64,000 nt of DNA from Acidobacteriota bacterium (GTDB taxonomy: Bacteria; Acidobacteriota; Holophagae; Holophagales; Holophagaceae): positions 248,001-312,000 of the forward strand of contig JACPUT010000018.1 of NCBI GenBank assembly GCA_016192145.1, written 5' to 3'. The notes beneath the pieces are model-generated. The model worked only from the letters and a program-made list of their open reading frames with translations, did no database searches and was not told where the DNA came from. Each line of letters opens with the position of its first letter. Positions within the stretch are counted from its first letter, which is position 1. The translations under genes and the position numbers were made by a program. Positions 25,901 to 32,999 of this stretch are shown here, in pieces.

Positions 25901-26148
25901 CCATCGATCAGGGCGATATACCCGTGCGGTAGGTTCGGTCCCGCGCCGTGCCGGATGCGTTTCGACTCCTCGTCGAGCAGGAGGACGGAGCAATGGCCCT
26001 CCTCCAGCAATTCCTCCAACGTGAGGCAGAGATCCTCGAGGAAGCGGGCCAGCGGGGTGCCGCAAGCGAGCCGTTCGAGGGTATTGCGAAGGGCCTCCAC
26101 CTCGGCCTTGAGGCGGTGGTCGGAGTTGAAGCCCATGGGGGGTCGCAT
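22966..26148 (-). CDS. hybrid sensor histidine kinase: GAF, four PAS, HisKA, HATPase, receiver
   Basis: A 1060-aa soluble signalling protein with no clear membrane segment. The GAF domain is at about residues 20-175 (GSCGTAIHRRRAVVVEDIAQ). Four PAS/PAC units lie from about 185 to 690 (IYYFDADSGEILEANNAMHT, ITWSDTIFEIFDRDP, VRWSDTLYRLLGRP, MVLSRPSDGTILRANEAAYR). The HisKA phospho-acceptor is GGIAHDFNNLLTSLLGNLGL. ATPase motifs are LQQVVMNLVTNAAESI (N box) and DSGSGMSPEVKARIFDPFFT with GRGLGLSAL. A C-terminal receiver has RVLIVDDEASVR and LLDLTMPRMDGHE (phospho-Asp). It senses cytoplasmic signals and may relay phosphate to its own receiver. It starts 3 bp after an unknown gene. An ATG 12 bp downstream is an alternative start. 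Confidence 0.93.
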   Translation of the reverse strand: MRPPMGFNSDHRLKAEVEALRNTLERLACGTPLARFLEDLCLTLEELLEEGHCSVLLLDEESKRIRHGAGPNLPHGYIALIDGSPIGPKAGSCGTAIHRRRAVVVEDIAQDPLWEDYRAAALTFGLKACASVPILDPTGRPLGAFAIYHPEPGPFAPADLALLHRFTDIASLAIRITHRDELLRAEELRHRALVQQSGDGIYYFDADSGEILEANNAMHTLLGYPPGELAKRSIYDIIANDPASIQANIQATIAKGSHALGERQYRGKDGSIIPVEVAAAALKLGNRTVFSVITRDMRVRHQTQEALRLSEAKLKEAHRLGKLGHWSFDFASQQITWSDTIFEIFDRDPALGPPSFESYVAGLHSEDREAHVSRIQRAMAGTPNTGFDLRALTREGKVRWHRGQIHPVVSDGKVIGLYGVAQDITDQKEFEERLRQAAQDLDEAQALGRIGSWTLDLSSGVVRWSDTLYRLLGRPRELGPMSPEEGARFFDPDGTQGFQSLLDHLIRVGGEQESNVTTRLPDGTIRVFHSTIRALMAGETVVALKGVLQDITEQKEAQERQARSERSFRALFDLNPAAMVLSRPSDGTILRANEAAYRMFRLTPQEVEHRRTVDFFAHPEDRERLLGALSRQNHVEDFDLEMVVHGERRQVLLSAGMPDYLGERAILVALTDITDRAREQEALRQSQKLESLGLLAGGIAHDFNNLLTSLLGNLGLAQLHLPEGSSSSTYLSDMEAVIQRAADLARQMLAYSGKGRFRQEQVDVNHMVREMTHLLSVGIPKRVQLNLDLDPLPQRVQGDPVQLQQVVMNLVTNAAESIGDQNGSIRIRTERRRLDSAQRTRFAVGNQLPDGEYLCIEVQDSGSGMSPEVKARIFDPFFTTKTTGRGLGLSALMGILNGHKAGLSIETALGEGTTFCVWLSPLPADRVAQAPPPALATPATYRGRVLIVDDEASVRCSAGSLLQHLGFVVEEAQDGREALDRLQDLDGACDLILLDLTMPRMDGHETLGHIRQRWPRMPVILSSGYSEQADKLDLGGPGTFLPKPYRMSDLRAALSRALGT

Positions 26149-26151
26149 TCT

Positions 26152-26850
26152 TCAATACTCCTCGGGCGCGGACGGCACGGCCCAAGTCCTGCACGCCCGG
26201 CGGAGGGGAGGATGCACCAGTCGGCTGGCGGCCAGCAGGCGGGCTTCCGGCGCCAGCGCCTTGATCCAGGGGGCCCCGTGGCCCAACACCAGATCCTCCT
26301 GGCCTGCCACCAATGCGAGATCCAGCGCGATCAGCGCTTGGATCGACACCGGCTCGGCATCCAGCCATGGGGAGGCGGCCAGGGCCTCGAAATGGACGGC
26401 GTGAATCGGGGGCTGGATGAGGGCGACCAGCTGATCCATGGAGAGCCTTGGATGACAGAGGAAGGCCGCGAGCACCCCTTCATCCCGGACCCGCCAGACC
26501 AGGTGCCAGATCTGGCGAGGCGCCAGGGGGGCCAGGCTTTTGCGCTCGCCCATGGTCAGCCCTTGCCAGAGGTTCTGGAGCTTTTCCACGGCTAGGGCCC
26601 GGGCCTGGGGATGGGCGGCGGGATCCTGAGCGATGGCCGCCAGGGCCCGCCAGGGGAGCCGGCCCATGAGGGAGGCCCGCAGGTGGGCGGATGCCCTGGG
26701 GTGCTGGGCGATCCAGCGCAGGAGCAGAGGCCGCTTCCGCAGCTCGGGAATGGCCGCGGCCTCCTCCAGCCAGCCGCGGGGCGGATCCGCTTTCCTGAGG
26801 AGGCGGAGAAAGTGCGGCCAGGAAGCCGCTGGGGGAAGGGCCCATTCCAT
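26152..26850 (-). CDS. helical-repeat protein of unknown function
   Basis: A 232-aa protein, rich in Ala, Leu and Arg, with repeated short helices (RKRPLLLRWIAQHPRASAHL, ALAAIAQDPAAHPQARALAV, EGVLAAFLCHPRLSMDQLVA) in the style of HEAT or leucine-rich-variant repeats. No known family is recognised with confidence. It lies 3 bp upstream of the hybrid histidine kinase on the same strand, so the two are probably co-expressed and the protein may be a partner or regulator of that kinase. Divergent from the DUF2520 gene. Confidence 0.65.
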   Translation of the reverse strand: MEWALPPAASWPHFLRLLRKADPPRGWLEEAAAIPELRKRPLLLRWIAQHPRASAHLRASLMGRLPWRALAAIAQDPAAHPQARALAVEKLQNLWQGLTMGERKSLAPLAPRQIWHLVWRVRDEGVLAAFLCHPRLSMDQLVALIQPPIHAVHFEALAASPWLDAEPVSIQALIALDLALVAGQEDLVLGHGAPWIKALAPEARLLAASRLVHPPLRRACRTWAVPSAPEEY

Positions 26851-26900
26851 ACCGACACTTTAGCGATAGAGGGCGTGGCTGATGGCCTCATGCTGGAGGC

Positions 26901-27530
26901 GTGAGCCACACCTTCTCGATCCTCGGTCGCGGCAGAGCCGGACGCGCACTCGCTGCGGCATGGGGGGAGCAAGTGGCCCTACTGCCTCATGATGCGAGGC
27001 CGGAGGGGTTCGTGGTGCTGGCCGTGCCCGATCGGGCCATTCCCGATCTGGCCCTGGCCTTCCCGGGCCGATGCGCGCATTTGAGCGGAAGCCTCCACCT
27101 GCCGGAGGTTCCCGGATTGCACCCCCTCACGAGCTTCAATGGCGAGGTGGAGAACTGGGAGGGAACGCCGCTGGCCCTGGATGGCCAGCCTCCGGTTTGG
27201 CTCACGGCGGCGTTCATGGAACTGGGCTTCCTGCCCTTCCCGCTGGATCCCCGACTCAAAGCGCTCTACCACGCCTGCGCGGTGCTGACTTCCGGCCACG
27301 CGGCCACCCTCTGGCTGGGGGCCCAGGCCCTGTTGGCCGCGCGGGGGGTAACCCTGCCGGGCCGGGGCTTCCTCCCGTTGGCCGAGGCCACCTTGCGCAA
27401 CGTGGAATCCCGGGGCGAGGCCGGGCGCACGGGCCCCTTCGTCCGCGGGGATGGGGAGACCATCTTTTCCGACGCCGCGGCGCTTCCCCCGGAATGGCGG
27501 GAGATCTTCCTCAAACTGGGGGCCCTGTGA
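26901..27530 (+). CDS. Rossmann-fold DUF2520 protein
   Basis: A 209-aa protein starting at GTG. The N-terminal Rossmann motif is FSILGRGRAGRALAAAWGEQ (GxGxxG), followed by FVVLAVPDRAIPDLA and SGSLHLPEVPGLHPLTSF, typical of the Rossmann-like/DUF2520 family. The C-terminal helical DUF2520 domain has YHACAVLTSGHAATLWLGAQ. Members resemble ketopantoate reductases or 6-phosphogluconate dehydrogenases, but no reaction is assigned. GGAGG is only one base from the GTG, an unusually short spacing. The stop overlaps the miaE start (GTGA). Confidence 0.85.
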   Translation: MSHTFSILGRGRAGRALAAAWGEQVALLPHDARPEGFVVLAVPDRAIPDLALAFPGRCAHLSGSLHLPEVPGLHPLTSFNGEVENWEGTPLALDGQPPVWLTAAFMELGFLPFPLDPRLKALYHACAVLTSGHAATLWLGAQALLAARGVTLPGRGFLPLAEATLRNVESRGEAGRTGPFVRGDGETIFSDAAALPPEWREIFLKLGAL

Positions 27531-28129
27531 GCTTCAAGCCGCCCCTGCCGCTGAGGGCCTGGACGCCCCCCGAGTGGGCCGACGCCGCGCTCAAGGATCC
27601 GGAGGGTCTGCTCTCGGATCACGCCCACAACGAGAAGAAAGCCACCCTCACGGCGCTCTCCCTCGTCCACGCGTTCTCCGATGACAACCGCCCGGCGATC
27701 CTCCTGAGCCGCCTGGCGGAAGAGGAGGCCCAGCACTTCCGCCGGGTGCTGGAAGCCCTGGAAGCCTTTGGGTGGAAGCTGCGCCCCGACCGGGGCAATC
27801 GCCATGCCCAGGCTCTGCTGGCGGCCAAGGACAGGGATCGGGGCGCGGATCCGCTGCTGGACCGCCTCCTCATCGGCAGCCTCATCGAAGCCCGCAGCTG
27901 CGAGCGCCTGTGGCTCATCGAGCAGGCCGCCCAGGGCCATGCGGAGTTAGCCAACCCCCAGTGGTTGGCATTTTTGCTGGAGCTGGAGCGATGTGAGGCC
28001 GGCCATGCCTTGACCTACCTCCGCCTGGCCCAGGAACGCTTTCCAGATGCCGACTCGCGCATGGATTGGTGGCTGGATCGGGAGGCCGAGGTGGTCGCGG
28101 GCCTGGCCTGGAGATCAGCCGTCCACTAG
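27527..28129 (+). CDS. miaE: tRNA-(ms2io6A)-hydroxylase-like diiron protein (MiaE)
   Basis: A 200-aa ferritin-like protein from the GTG at 27527, which overlaps the DUF2520 stop by 4 bp. The carboxylate/His ligands of a diiron site appear as DHAHNEKKAT, LAEEEAQHFRRVLEALEAFG (ExxH), GSLIEARSCERLWLI and ELERCEAGHALTYLRLA (ExxH). MiaE hydroxylates the isopentenyl side chain of ms2i6A37 in tRNA. The partners miaA and miaB are outside this window. The reading frame extends upstream, but those residues are not MiaE-like. Confidence 0.88.
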   Translation: MSFKPPLPLRAWTPPEWADAALKDPEGLLSDHAHNEKKATLTALSLVHAFSDDNRPAILLSRLAEEEAQHFRRVLEALEAFGWKLRPDRGNRHAQALLAAKDRDRGADPLLDRLLIGSLIEARSCERLWLIEQAAQGHAELANPQWLAFLLELERCEAGHALTYLRLAQERFPDADSRMDWWLDREAEVVAGLAWRSAVH

Positions 28130-28196
28130 GTAGAACGGGAATCATCCCCATTCCCTGTAACATGGGTGTTACGCCACCCCCCTGCGAGTTCAAAGA

Positions 28197-28898
28197 ATGG
28201 CCAGCTACAGCCCCCACAATCCCCATGAGATGACCCCCGTATTCAGCCCGGAGGCCCTGTGGGTCCACGACGGCCTGGGTTTCCGCGAGGCGCTGGATCG
28301 CCTGGCCAAGGGGGGCGACCTCAAGGCGACGCTGCTGTTGGTGGCCTTGACGCACTTCGCTTCCCGGGGCTACGACGGAGTTCAGGTGCGGGAGGTGGCG
28401 GAGGAGGCCGGGGTTTCCAAGCCCACCCTCTACTATCACTTCGGCAGTAAGGAGGGCCTTTTCCGCCAGCTCTGCCTCGTGGCCCACTCCGTGCTCGAGC
28501 ACCGCATGGAAGCCGTGGTGGCCCAGGTCCTCGCAGAGGAGTTGAAGGGCGCTGAAAGCATCGAATCGGCGGCCTTCCGCATCGCCCGGGGCTATGTGGA
28601 TCTCTTGATGGAGACCCCTGAATTCACGGGCTTCGTCCTGCGGTCCATCGCGGTGCCCAGCCCCGATAGCGGGTTCCGGGACCTCATGCCCCTCGTGGAG
28701 CGCACCATCGCCCCCGTGGGCCGGTTCATCCACCAGGCCTACGGCATCGGTTTCGAGCAGGCCCGCAAGGAGATGATGATCTTCACGGGCATCTTCGGAG
28801 CCCTGATGGAGGAGCGCATCCGCCACCCCGAATATGGCATCGACGACGCCGAGCTCCGCTGGGCCGTGCGCCGGTGGCTGCGGGGCCTCCAGGGCTGA
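28197..28898 (+). CDS. TetR/AcrR-family transcriptional regulator
   Basis: A 233-aa regulator. The helix-turn-helix is at about residues 42-90: TLLLVALTHFASRGYDGVQV, then REVAEEAGVSKPTLYYHFGS and KEGLFRQL. The C-terminal ligand domain is helical and divergent (TGFVLRSIAVPSPDSGF). About 40 extra residues precede the DNA-binding domain, and no good SD is seen before the ATG at 28197, so a later start cannot be excluded. The M61 peptidase gene begins shortly downstream and may be a target. Confidence 0.88.
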   Translation: MASYSPHNPHEMTPVFSPEALWVHDGLGFREALDRLAKGGDLKATLLLVALTHFASRGYDGVQVREVAEEAGVSKPTLYYHFGSKEGLFRQLCLVAHSVLEHRMEAVVAQVLAEELKGAESIESAAFRIARGYVDLLMETPEFTGFVLRSIAVPSPDSGFRDLMPLVERTIAPVGRFIHQAYGIGFEQARKEMMIFTGIFGALMEERIRHPEYGIDDAELRWAVRRWLRGLQG

Positions 28899-28929
28899 AT
28901 CCGACCGTGGGTCAAAAGGAGCCGTGGGC

Positions 28930-30825
28930 TTGCGCAAGACGCTCAGCATCGTTCTAGCATCGCTTCTGGGAGGGCTCGCCATGGCTCAGACCAACAAGGC
29001 CGCCGCCATCGAAGCCGTCATCCGGCCCCTCGACCTCGCCCAGCATCAGCTGGAAGTGGAACTGCGCCTGCCGCCGCAGGCCACGGCCAAGGCCGGAGCC
29101 ATCGAGCTGCCCGCCTGGACGCCCGGTTCCTACCTGATCCGGGATTACGCCCGGCTCGTGGATCGGGTCCGGATCGTGCGCGGCACTCTCGAAGAAACCA
29201 TCCACGAGAAGCTGGACAAGCAGCGATGGCCCCTGCCGGCCTCCAAGGATGGGTTGGTGCTGCGCTACCGGGTGTACGGCAACGAACTCACGGTGCGAAC
29301 GAACCACATCGATCCCACCCATGCCCAGGTGATCCCCGCGGCCACGTTCATGGTGCCGGAAGGCCAGAAGGGGAGGCCCTGGGAGGTCCGCTTCGAGGGC
29401 TTCCCCAAGGGCTGGTCCGTGGCCACGGGGCTGAATTCTAAGCAGGGCGCGTTCCGGGCGTTGGATTTCGACGAGCTCGTGGATAGCCCCTTCGAGGTGG
29501 GCCCGTTCCGCCTCCATGCCTTCGAGCTGGAGGGCGCGCGGTTCGAACTGGCGCTCAGCGGCTCCCACAATGGGGACGAGGCCCGGATGGTGGCTGGCGC
29601 CAAGGCCATCGTGGCCGAAGCGGGCAAGCTCTTCGGCGGGTTCCCCTTCGAGCGCTACGTCTTCTTCATCACTTTCACCCCCAAGGGTGGTGGCGGCCTG
29701 GAGCACAAGACGAGCACCAGCCTGCTCAGCGACTCCTTCCGGTTCGAGAAGGCGGAGGGCTACTACGGCCTCTTCAACCTCATGGCCCACGAGTTCTTCC
29801 ACGTCTGGAACGTGAAGGGTATGCACGATCCCGTGCTGGGCCCCTTCAACTACGACCAGGAGAACTACACGCGGCTCCTCTGGTTCCACGAGGGGTTCAC
29901 CAGCTACATGGAACACGCCCTCGTGCTGCGCGCCGGCGTGGTGCCCTGGAGCCATGTCTCCAAGTCCCTGGCCACCGAGTGGACGAACCAGATCCAGCGC
30001 GCGGGCTGGTCGGAGCAGTCCCTGGAGGAGAGCAGCTTCGATACCTGGATCCGCCAGTACAAGCCGCATGAGTTCACCCCCAACAGCACCGTGGGCTACT
30101 ACGACAAGGGCGAGGTGGTGGGTTGGCTGATGGATGCCTCCCTCCGCGCCGCCACGGGCGGAGCCAAGGGGCTGGAGCACCTGTTCGCCCACCTCTGGAA
30201 GACCCGCGGCACCCAAGGCATCACGGATGCCGACGTGCAGCAGGCCTTCAAGCTGATCTCAGGGCAGGATCCCAAGCCCTTCTGGGATGCCTACGTCCGT
30301 GGCCGGGCTCCCCTGGATGGCGGCGTGGTGGAGCGGGCCTTCGGCCTTAAGCTCGAACTCAAGGCCCCCTGGGAACTGCTCCCGGCGGAGGAACTGAAGG
30401 ATGCCGATGCCGTGGCGCGCGCCAAGGCCTTCACGGGGCTTCTGTTCGCCCCGGCCACCCCGGGTGCCCCGGAGCCCCCCACCGTCTGGAACGTGCTCCC
30501 GGGCACTCCCGCTGCCGAGGCGGGGATCAGCTTCGGGCACGAGATCCTGGCCGTGAACGGCTGGCGCACCACGACCGCCACCGATGTGCGCAAGCGCCTG
30601 GCGGATTCCGGTGTCGGCGGCAAGGCCGAAGTGACCTACGTGGACCGCGGTCGGGTGCATGTGGTGAAGGTGAAGGTGGTGGAGGACCCCCGCCGCAACC
30701 TCCGCATCGTTCCCAGCCCTCTGGCCACGGAGGCCCAAAAGGCCGCCTTCCAGGCCTGGACGGGGCAGGCCCTCCCGGCACCCCCACCGGTCATCCCGAA
30801 ACCCGCAGAATCGAAGTCCAAGTGA
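28930..30825 (+). CDS. M61 glycyl aminopeptidase-like metallopeptidase with PDZ domain, exported
   Basis: About 631 aa. An N-terminal beta domain (ELPAWTPGSYLIRDYARLVD) precedes the thermolysin-like catalytic domain with zinc site MAHEFFHVWN (HExxH) and downstream Glu ligand in LLWFHEGFTSYMEH. A C-terminal PDZ domain (TPAAEAGISFGHEILAVNGW) follows. The start is uncertain: TTG at 28930 gives a perfect signal peptide (RKTLSIVLASLLGGLAMAQ) with GGAG 8 bp upstream; GTG at 28924 is also in frame. An ATG at 28981 would remove the signal peptide. M61 enzymes remove N-terminal Gly or Ala. The stop overlaps the glycosyltransferase start (GTGA). Confidence 0.92.
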   Translation: MRKTLSIVLASLLGGLAMAQTNKAAAIEAVIRPLDLAQHQLEVELRLPPQATAKAGAIELPAWTPGSYLIRDYARLVDRVRIVRGTLEETIHEKLDKQRWPLPASKDGLVLRYRVYGNELTVRTNHIDPTHAQVIPAATFMVPEGQKGRPWEVRFEGFPKGWSVATGLNSKQGAFRALDFDELVDSPFEVGPFRLHAFELEGARFELALSGSHNGDEARMVAGAKAIVAEAGKLFGGFPFERYVFFITFTPKGGGGLEHKTSTSLLSDSFRFEKAEGYYGLFNLMAHEFFHVWNVKGMHDPVLGPFNYDQENYTRLLWFHEGFTSYMEHALVLRAGVVPWSHVSKSLATEWTNQIQRAGWSEQSLEESSFDTWIRQYKPHEFTPNSTVGYYDKGEVVGWLMDASLRAATGGAKGLEHLFAHLWKTRGTQGITDADVQQAFKLISGQDPKPFWDAYVRGRAPLDGGVVERAFGLKLELKAPWELLPAEELKDADAVARAKAFTGLLFAPATPGAPEPPTVWNVLPGTPAAEAGISFGHEILAVNGWRTTTATDVRKRLADSGVGGKAEVTYVDRGRVHVVKVKVVEDPRRNLRIVPSPLATEAQKAAFQAWTGQALPAPPPVIPKPAESKSK

Positions 30826-31493
30826 AAATCATCGCCATCATCGCCGCCCATGACGAGGCCAGGCACATCGGAGAGGTGGTCCGCGGCCTGAGGGCCTATG
30901 GCTTCCACCGCATCCTCGTGGTGGATGATGCTTCCGCCGATGGAACGGGCGATATCGCCCGGGCCGAGGGGGCCGAAGTCCTGCGGCTCGAGGCCGGGCA
31001 GGGGGGCGGCAAGGGCCAGGTGCTGCGGGCGGGGATCCGCCACGTTCAGTCGGATGAGTTCGAGTGGTACCTCTTCATCGATGGGGATGGCCAGCACGAC
31101 CCCGTGGATTTCCAGAAATTCCTGGATCACCTCTCCGAGCACCCCGAAGGCGACTTCCTCATCGGGAGCCGCTTCCAGGATCGCCACCGCATCCCCCCCA
31201 AGCGCTGGCGCACCAACGCCCTGGGCAGCTGGACCCTGGGGCGCATCGCGGGCGTGAAATGGGAAGACAGCCAAAGCGGGTTCCGGATGATCCGGAAGCG
31301 GATCGTGGATCGCCTTGACCTCCGTTCCGAAGGCTTCGCCATCGAGATGGAGATGGCCATGAAGGCGGCGGATTGGAAGCTGAACTGGGCCCACATCCCC
31401 ATCCGGGCCATCTACCATCCGGGCCCCCACAAGAGCCACTTCCGAGGCGTCATGGATACCTGGCTGATCGCTTGGTTCTCGTTGCAGTGCTGA
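30822..31493 (+). CDS. family 2 glycosyltransferase (dolichol-phosphate mannosyltransferase-like)
   Basis: A 223-aa GT-A-fold enzyme beginning at a GTG that overlaps the M61 stop. Motifs are IAAHDEARHIGEVVRGL, ILVVDDASADGTGDIARAEG (DD for nucleotide sugar), WYLFIDGDGQHDPVDFQKFL (metal-binding DGD) and WEDSQSGFRMIRKRIVDRL (acceptor-side QSGFR). Such short GT2 proteins transfer a sugar to a polyprenyl phosphate or a cell-envelope acceptor at the cytoplasmic face. The acceptor is unknown. No C-terminal membrane domain is present. Confidence 0.9.
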   Translation: MKIIAIIAAHDEARHIGEVVRGLRAYGFHRILVVDDASADGTGDIARAEGAEVLRLEAGQGGGKGQVLRAGIRHVQSDEFEWYLFIDGDGQHDPVDFQKFLDHLSEHPEGDFLIGSRFQDRHRIPPKRWRTNALGSWTLGRIAGVKWEDSQSGFRMIRKRIVDRLDLRSEGFAIEMEMAMKAADWKLNWAHIPIRAIYHPGPHKSHFRGVMDTWLIAWFSLQC

Positions 31494-31530
31494 ATCGGCG
31501 GGCTTGGGTCCCGGGAGTATCCTCTTGAAG

Positions 31531-31594
31531 ATGAATCCTCTCGACTGGGATCTTGGGAACGTTCCACCGGGGGTGGCGTGGGGCGGCGTCGATG
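31531..31594 (+). repeat. upstream copy of the first 64 bp of rnhB
   Basis: These 64 bp match 31719-31782 at 59 positions. Both copies start at ATG and encode the same 21 residues; all five differences are at third codon positions. The copy stops inside the catalytic motif (after VD of VDEAGRG) and the frame continues with unrelated sequence to a stop at 31722, giving a 63-aa open frame. No strong SD precedes this copy. Confidence 0.9.
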
Positions 31595-31640
31595 GGGGGC
31601 CCCGTTCCCTGAAGCCAAGCGAAGCGCAGGCTGAAGGGGA

Positions 31641-31661
31641 GCACGGCCCGGGGGGCCGTGC
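31641..31661. other. perfect 9-bp hairpin between the two rnhB 5' copies
   Basis: 31641-31649 pairs exactly with 31653-31661 around a GGG loop. It sits in the 124-bp sequence that separates the two copies of the rnhB start and has no resemblance to rnhB. No T-run follows, so it does not look like a standard terminator. Confidence 0.7.
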
Positions 31662-31688
31662 GATCGCGGGCGGCCAAAAGCTTCATCC

Positions 31689-31718
31689 CGCCGCCCCTGC
31701 CCGAATCGGAGGGCGGCG
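31689..31718 (+). promoter_or_regulatory. stem-loop covering the rnhB ribosome-binding site
   Basis: 31689-31696 is complementary to 31711-31718 over 8 bp, all G-C pairs. The rnhB SD (GGAGG at 31709-31713) lies partly in the 3' arm, and the rnhB ATG follows at 31719 directly. If formed in the mRNA, the stem would limit ribosome access to rnhB. The fold is seen in sequence; the control role is an inference. Confidence 0.5.
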
Positions 31719-32531
31719 ATGAATCCTCTCGACTGGGATCTTGGAAACGTTCCGCCGGGCGTAGCCTGGGGCGGCGTCGATGAAGCCGGGCGGGGCGCCT
31801 GGGCGGGCCCTGTGGTGGCGGCCTGCGCCGTCCTGGACCCCGCGGCGGTGAAGCAGTGGGGGCATATCCTCCGGGAGGCCCGGGATAGCAAGCAGCTGAG
31901 CCCCCAGCGCCGGGCCATCCTCTCGACGGAGCTGAAGGGCACCCTCGCGGCCTGGGCCGTGGCCGAGTCGGACGTGTTGACCATCGATCGCGAGAACATC
32001 CTGGAGGCCACCCTCGGCGCCATGCGGAAAGCCGTCCAGGAGGTGACCGTCCGCCCGCGCCTGCTCTTCGTCGATGGGGACAAGGCGCCCAGGACGGGGC
32101 TGCCCGAGCGGCTGATCGTGGAAGGAGATGCCACCAGCTGCGCCGTGGCCGCGGCGAGCATCCTCGCCAAGGCCCATCGGGATGCGCTCATGGTGGAGCT
32201 CGATGACGTGGTGCCCGGCTACGGATTCAAGCAGCACAAGGGCTATGGCACCAAGGACCACCAGGAACGGCTGCAGGAGCTGGGCGCCTCCTGCGTGCAC
32301 CGGCTCAGCTACGCCCCGGTGGCCGCGGCCCAGAAGCCGGACGAGGCCATTCGCGCCATCCTCATCGAGACTCTGGGTGGATGCCACTCCGTGAAGGACC
32401 TCCACACCTGGGTCGAGACGGATTTGCGCCCCAACTACGGGCGGCTGAAGCTGGTCTGGGTGGAGACGCTCCGGCGGCGCTATGCGGATCGCCTCGCCCA
32501 GCTGGCCTATCAGGAGGGCCTGGGTGATTGA
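31719..32531 (+). CDS. rnhB: ribonuclease HII
   Basis: A 270-aa enzyme that removes ribonucleotides and RNA from RNA-DNA hybrids. Catalytic carboxylates are in GGVDEAGRGAWAGP (DEAGRG), LLFVDGDK and ASILAKAHRDALM. YGFKQHKGYGTKDHQE matches the substrate-binding lysine/tyrosine region. It is longer than the usual ~200 aa because of a C-terminal extension after about residue 205 (LGGCHSVKDLHTWVETDLRP). The first 64 bp are repeated upstream at 31531, and a stem-loop overlaps the SD. The stop overlaps the mutT-like start by 8 bp. Confidence 0.95.
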   Translation: MNPLDWDLGNVPPGVAWGGVDEAGRGAWAGPVVAACAVLDPAAVKQWGHILREARDSKQLSPQRRAILSTELKGTLAAWAVAESDVLTIDRENILEATLGAMRKAVQEVTVRPRLLFVDGDKAPRTGLPERLIVEGDATSCAVAAASILAKAHRDALMVELDDVVPGYGFKQHKGYGTKDHQERLQELGASCVHRLSYAPVAAAQKPDEAIRAILIETLGGCHSVKDLHTWVETDLRPNYGRLKLVWVETLRRRYADRLAQLAYQEGLGD

Positions 32532-32907
32532 GGTCGCCCTCGGTCTGATCGAGCGGGAGGGGCGCTGGTTCCTGCAACGGCGTGATCCGGCGGCGAAGGT
32601 GCTTCCGGGTCTATGGGAGTTCCCCGGCGGGAAGGTCGAACCCGGCGAGGGCCCGGCGGAGGCCTGCCGGCGGGAGTTGGTGGAGGAGCTGGGTCTCACG
32701 GAATTGGAGCTCTCGACCCTGGATCCGATCACCCATGATTACGGGAACCGGATCGTCGTCCTGCATCCCTTCCAAATCTCGACGCGCCAGGAACCCTGGA
32801 CCCGCCTCGCCTGGGGTTGGTTCACCCTTCGAGAGATCCGGCGCCTCCCGATTCCGGAAGCCAATGGTCCCCTGGTCGCCCGCTTGGCCGCCCGCAAGGC
32901 GGATTGA
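32524..32907 (+). CDS. MutT-type Nudix hydrolase
   Basis: A 127-aa (deoxy)nucleoside triphosphate pyrophosphohydrolase of the MutT type, which would clean 8-oxo-dGTP from the pool. The Nudix box is GGKVEPGEGPAEACRRELVE followed by ELG (GX5EX7REUXEEXGU). VALGLIEREGRWFLQRRDPA and LPGLWEFPGGK are typical of MutT. It starts at GTG inside the end of rnhB (8-bp overlap) and is therefore coupled with it; both have DNA-quality roles. Confidence 0.9.
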   Translation: MIEVALGLIEREGRWFLQRRDPAAKVLPGLWEFPGGKVEPGEGPAEACRRELVEELGLTELELSTLDPITHDYGNRIVVLHPFQISTRQEPWTRLAWGWFTLREIRRLPIPEANGPLVARLAARKAD

Positions 32908-32968
32908 ACCATTCAACGTGGACCAGACCCAGTTGGAAGGCGTGAACCTGTAGGTCTGCCAGCGCACC

Positions 32969-32979
32969 TGATAACCTAG
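32969..32979 (+). promoter_or_regulatory. TGATAACCTAG promoter-like box before tolB
   Basis: The 11-base string TGATAACCTAG ends 20 bp before the tolB ATG. The identical string lies 19 bp before the pal ATG. The shared sequence at matching distance suggests an extended -10 promoter element. No matching -35 box was identified with confidence. Confidence 0.5.
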
Positions 32980-32999
32980 GAACCCATTCCGGAGTCAGC

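Noticed and set aside
26889-26903. ATG at 26890 as start of the DUF2520 gene
   Set aside because: That ATG is in another frame and reaches TGA after four codons; the GTG at 26901 opens the correct frame.
31504-31722. Short gene fused to the upstream rnhB copy
   Set aside because: Only the first 21 codons match a protein; the rest is low-complexity sequence with hairpins. It is listed as a repeat instead.
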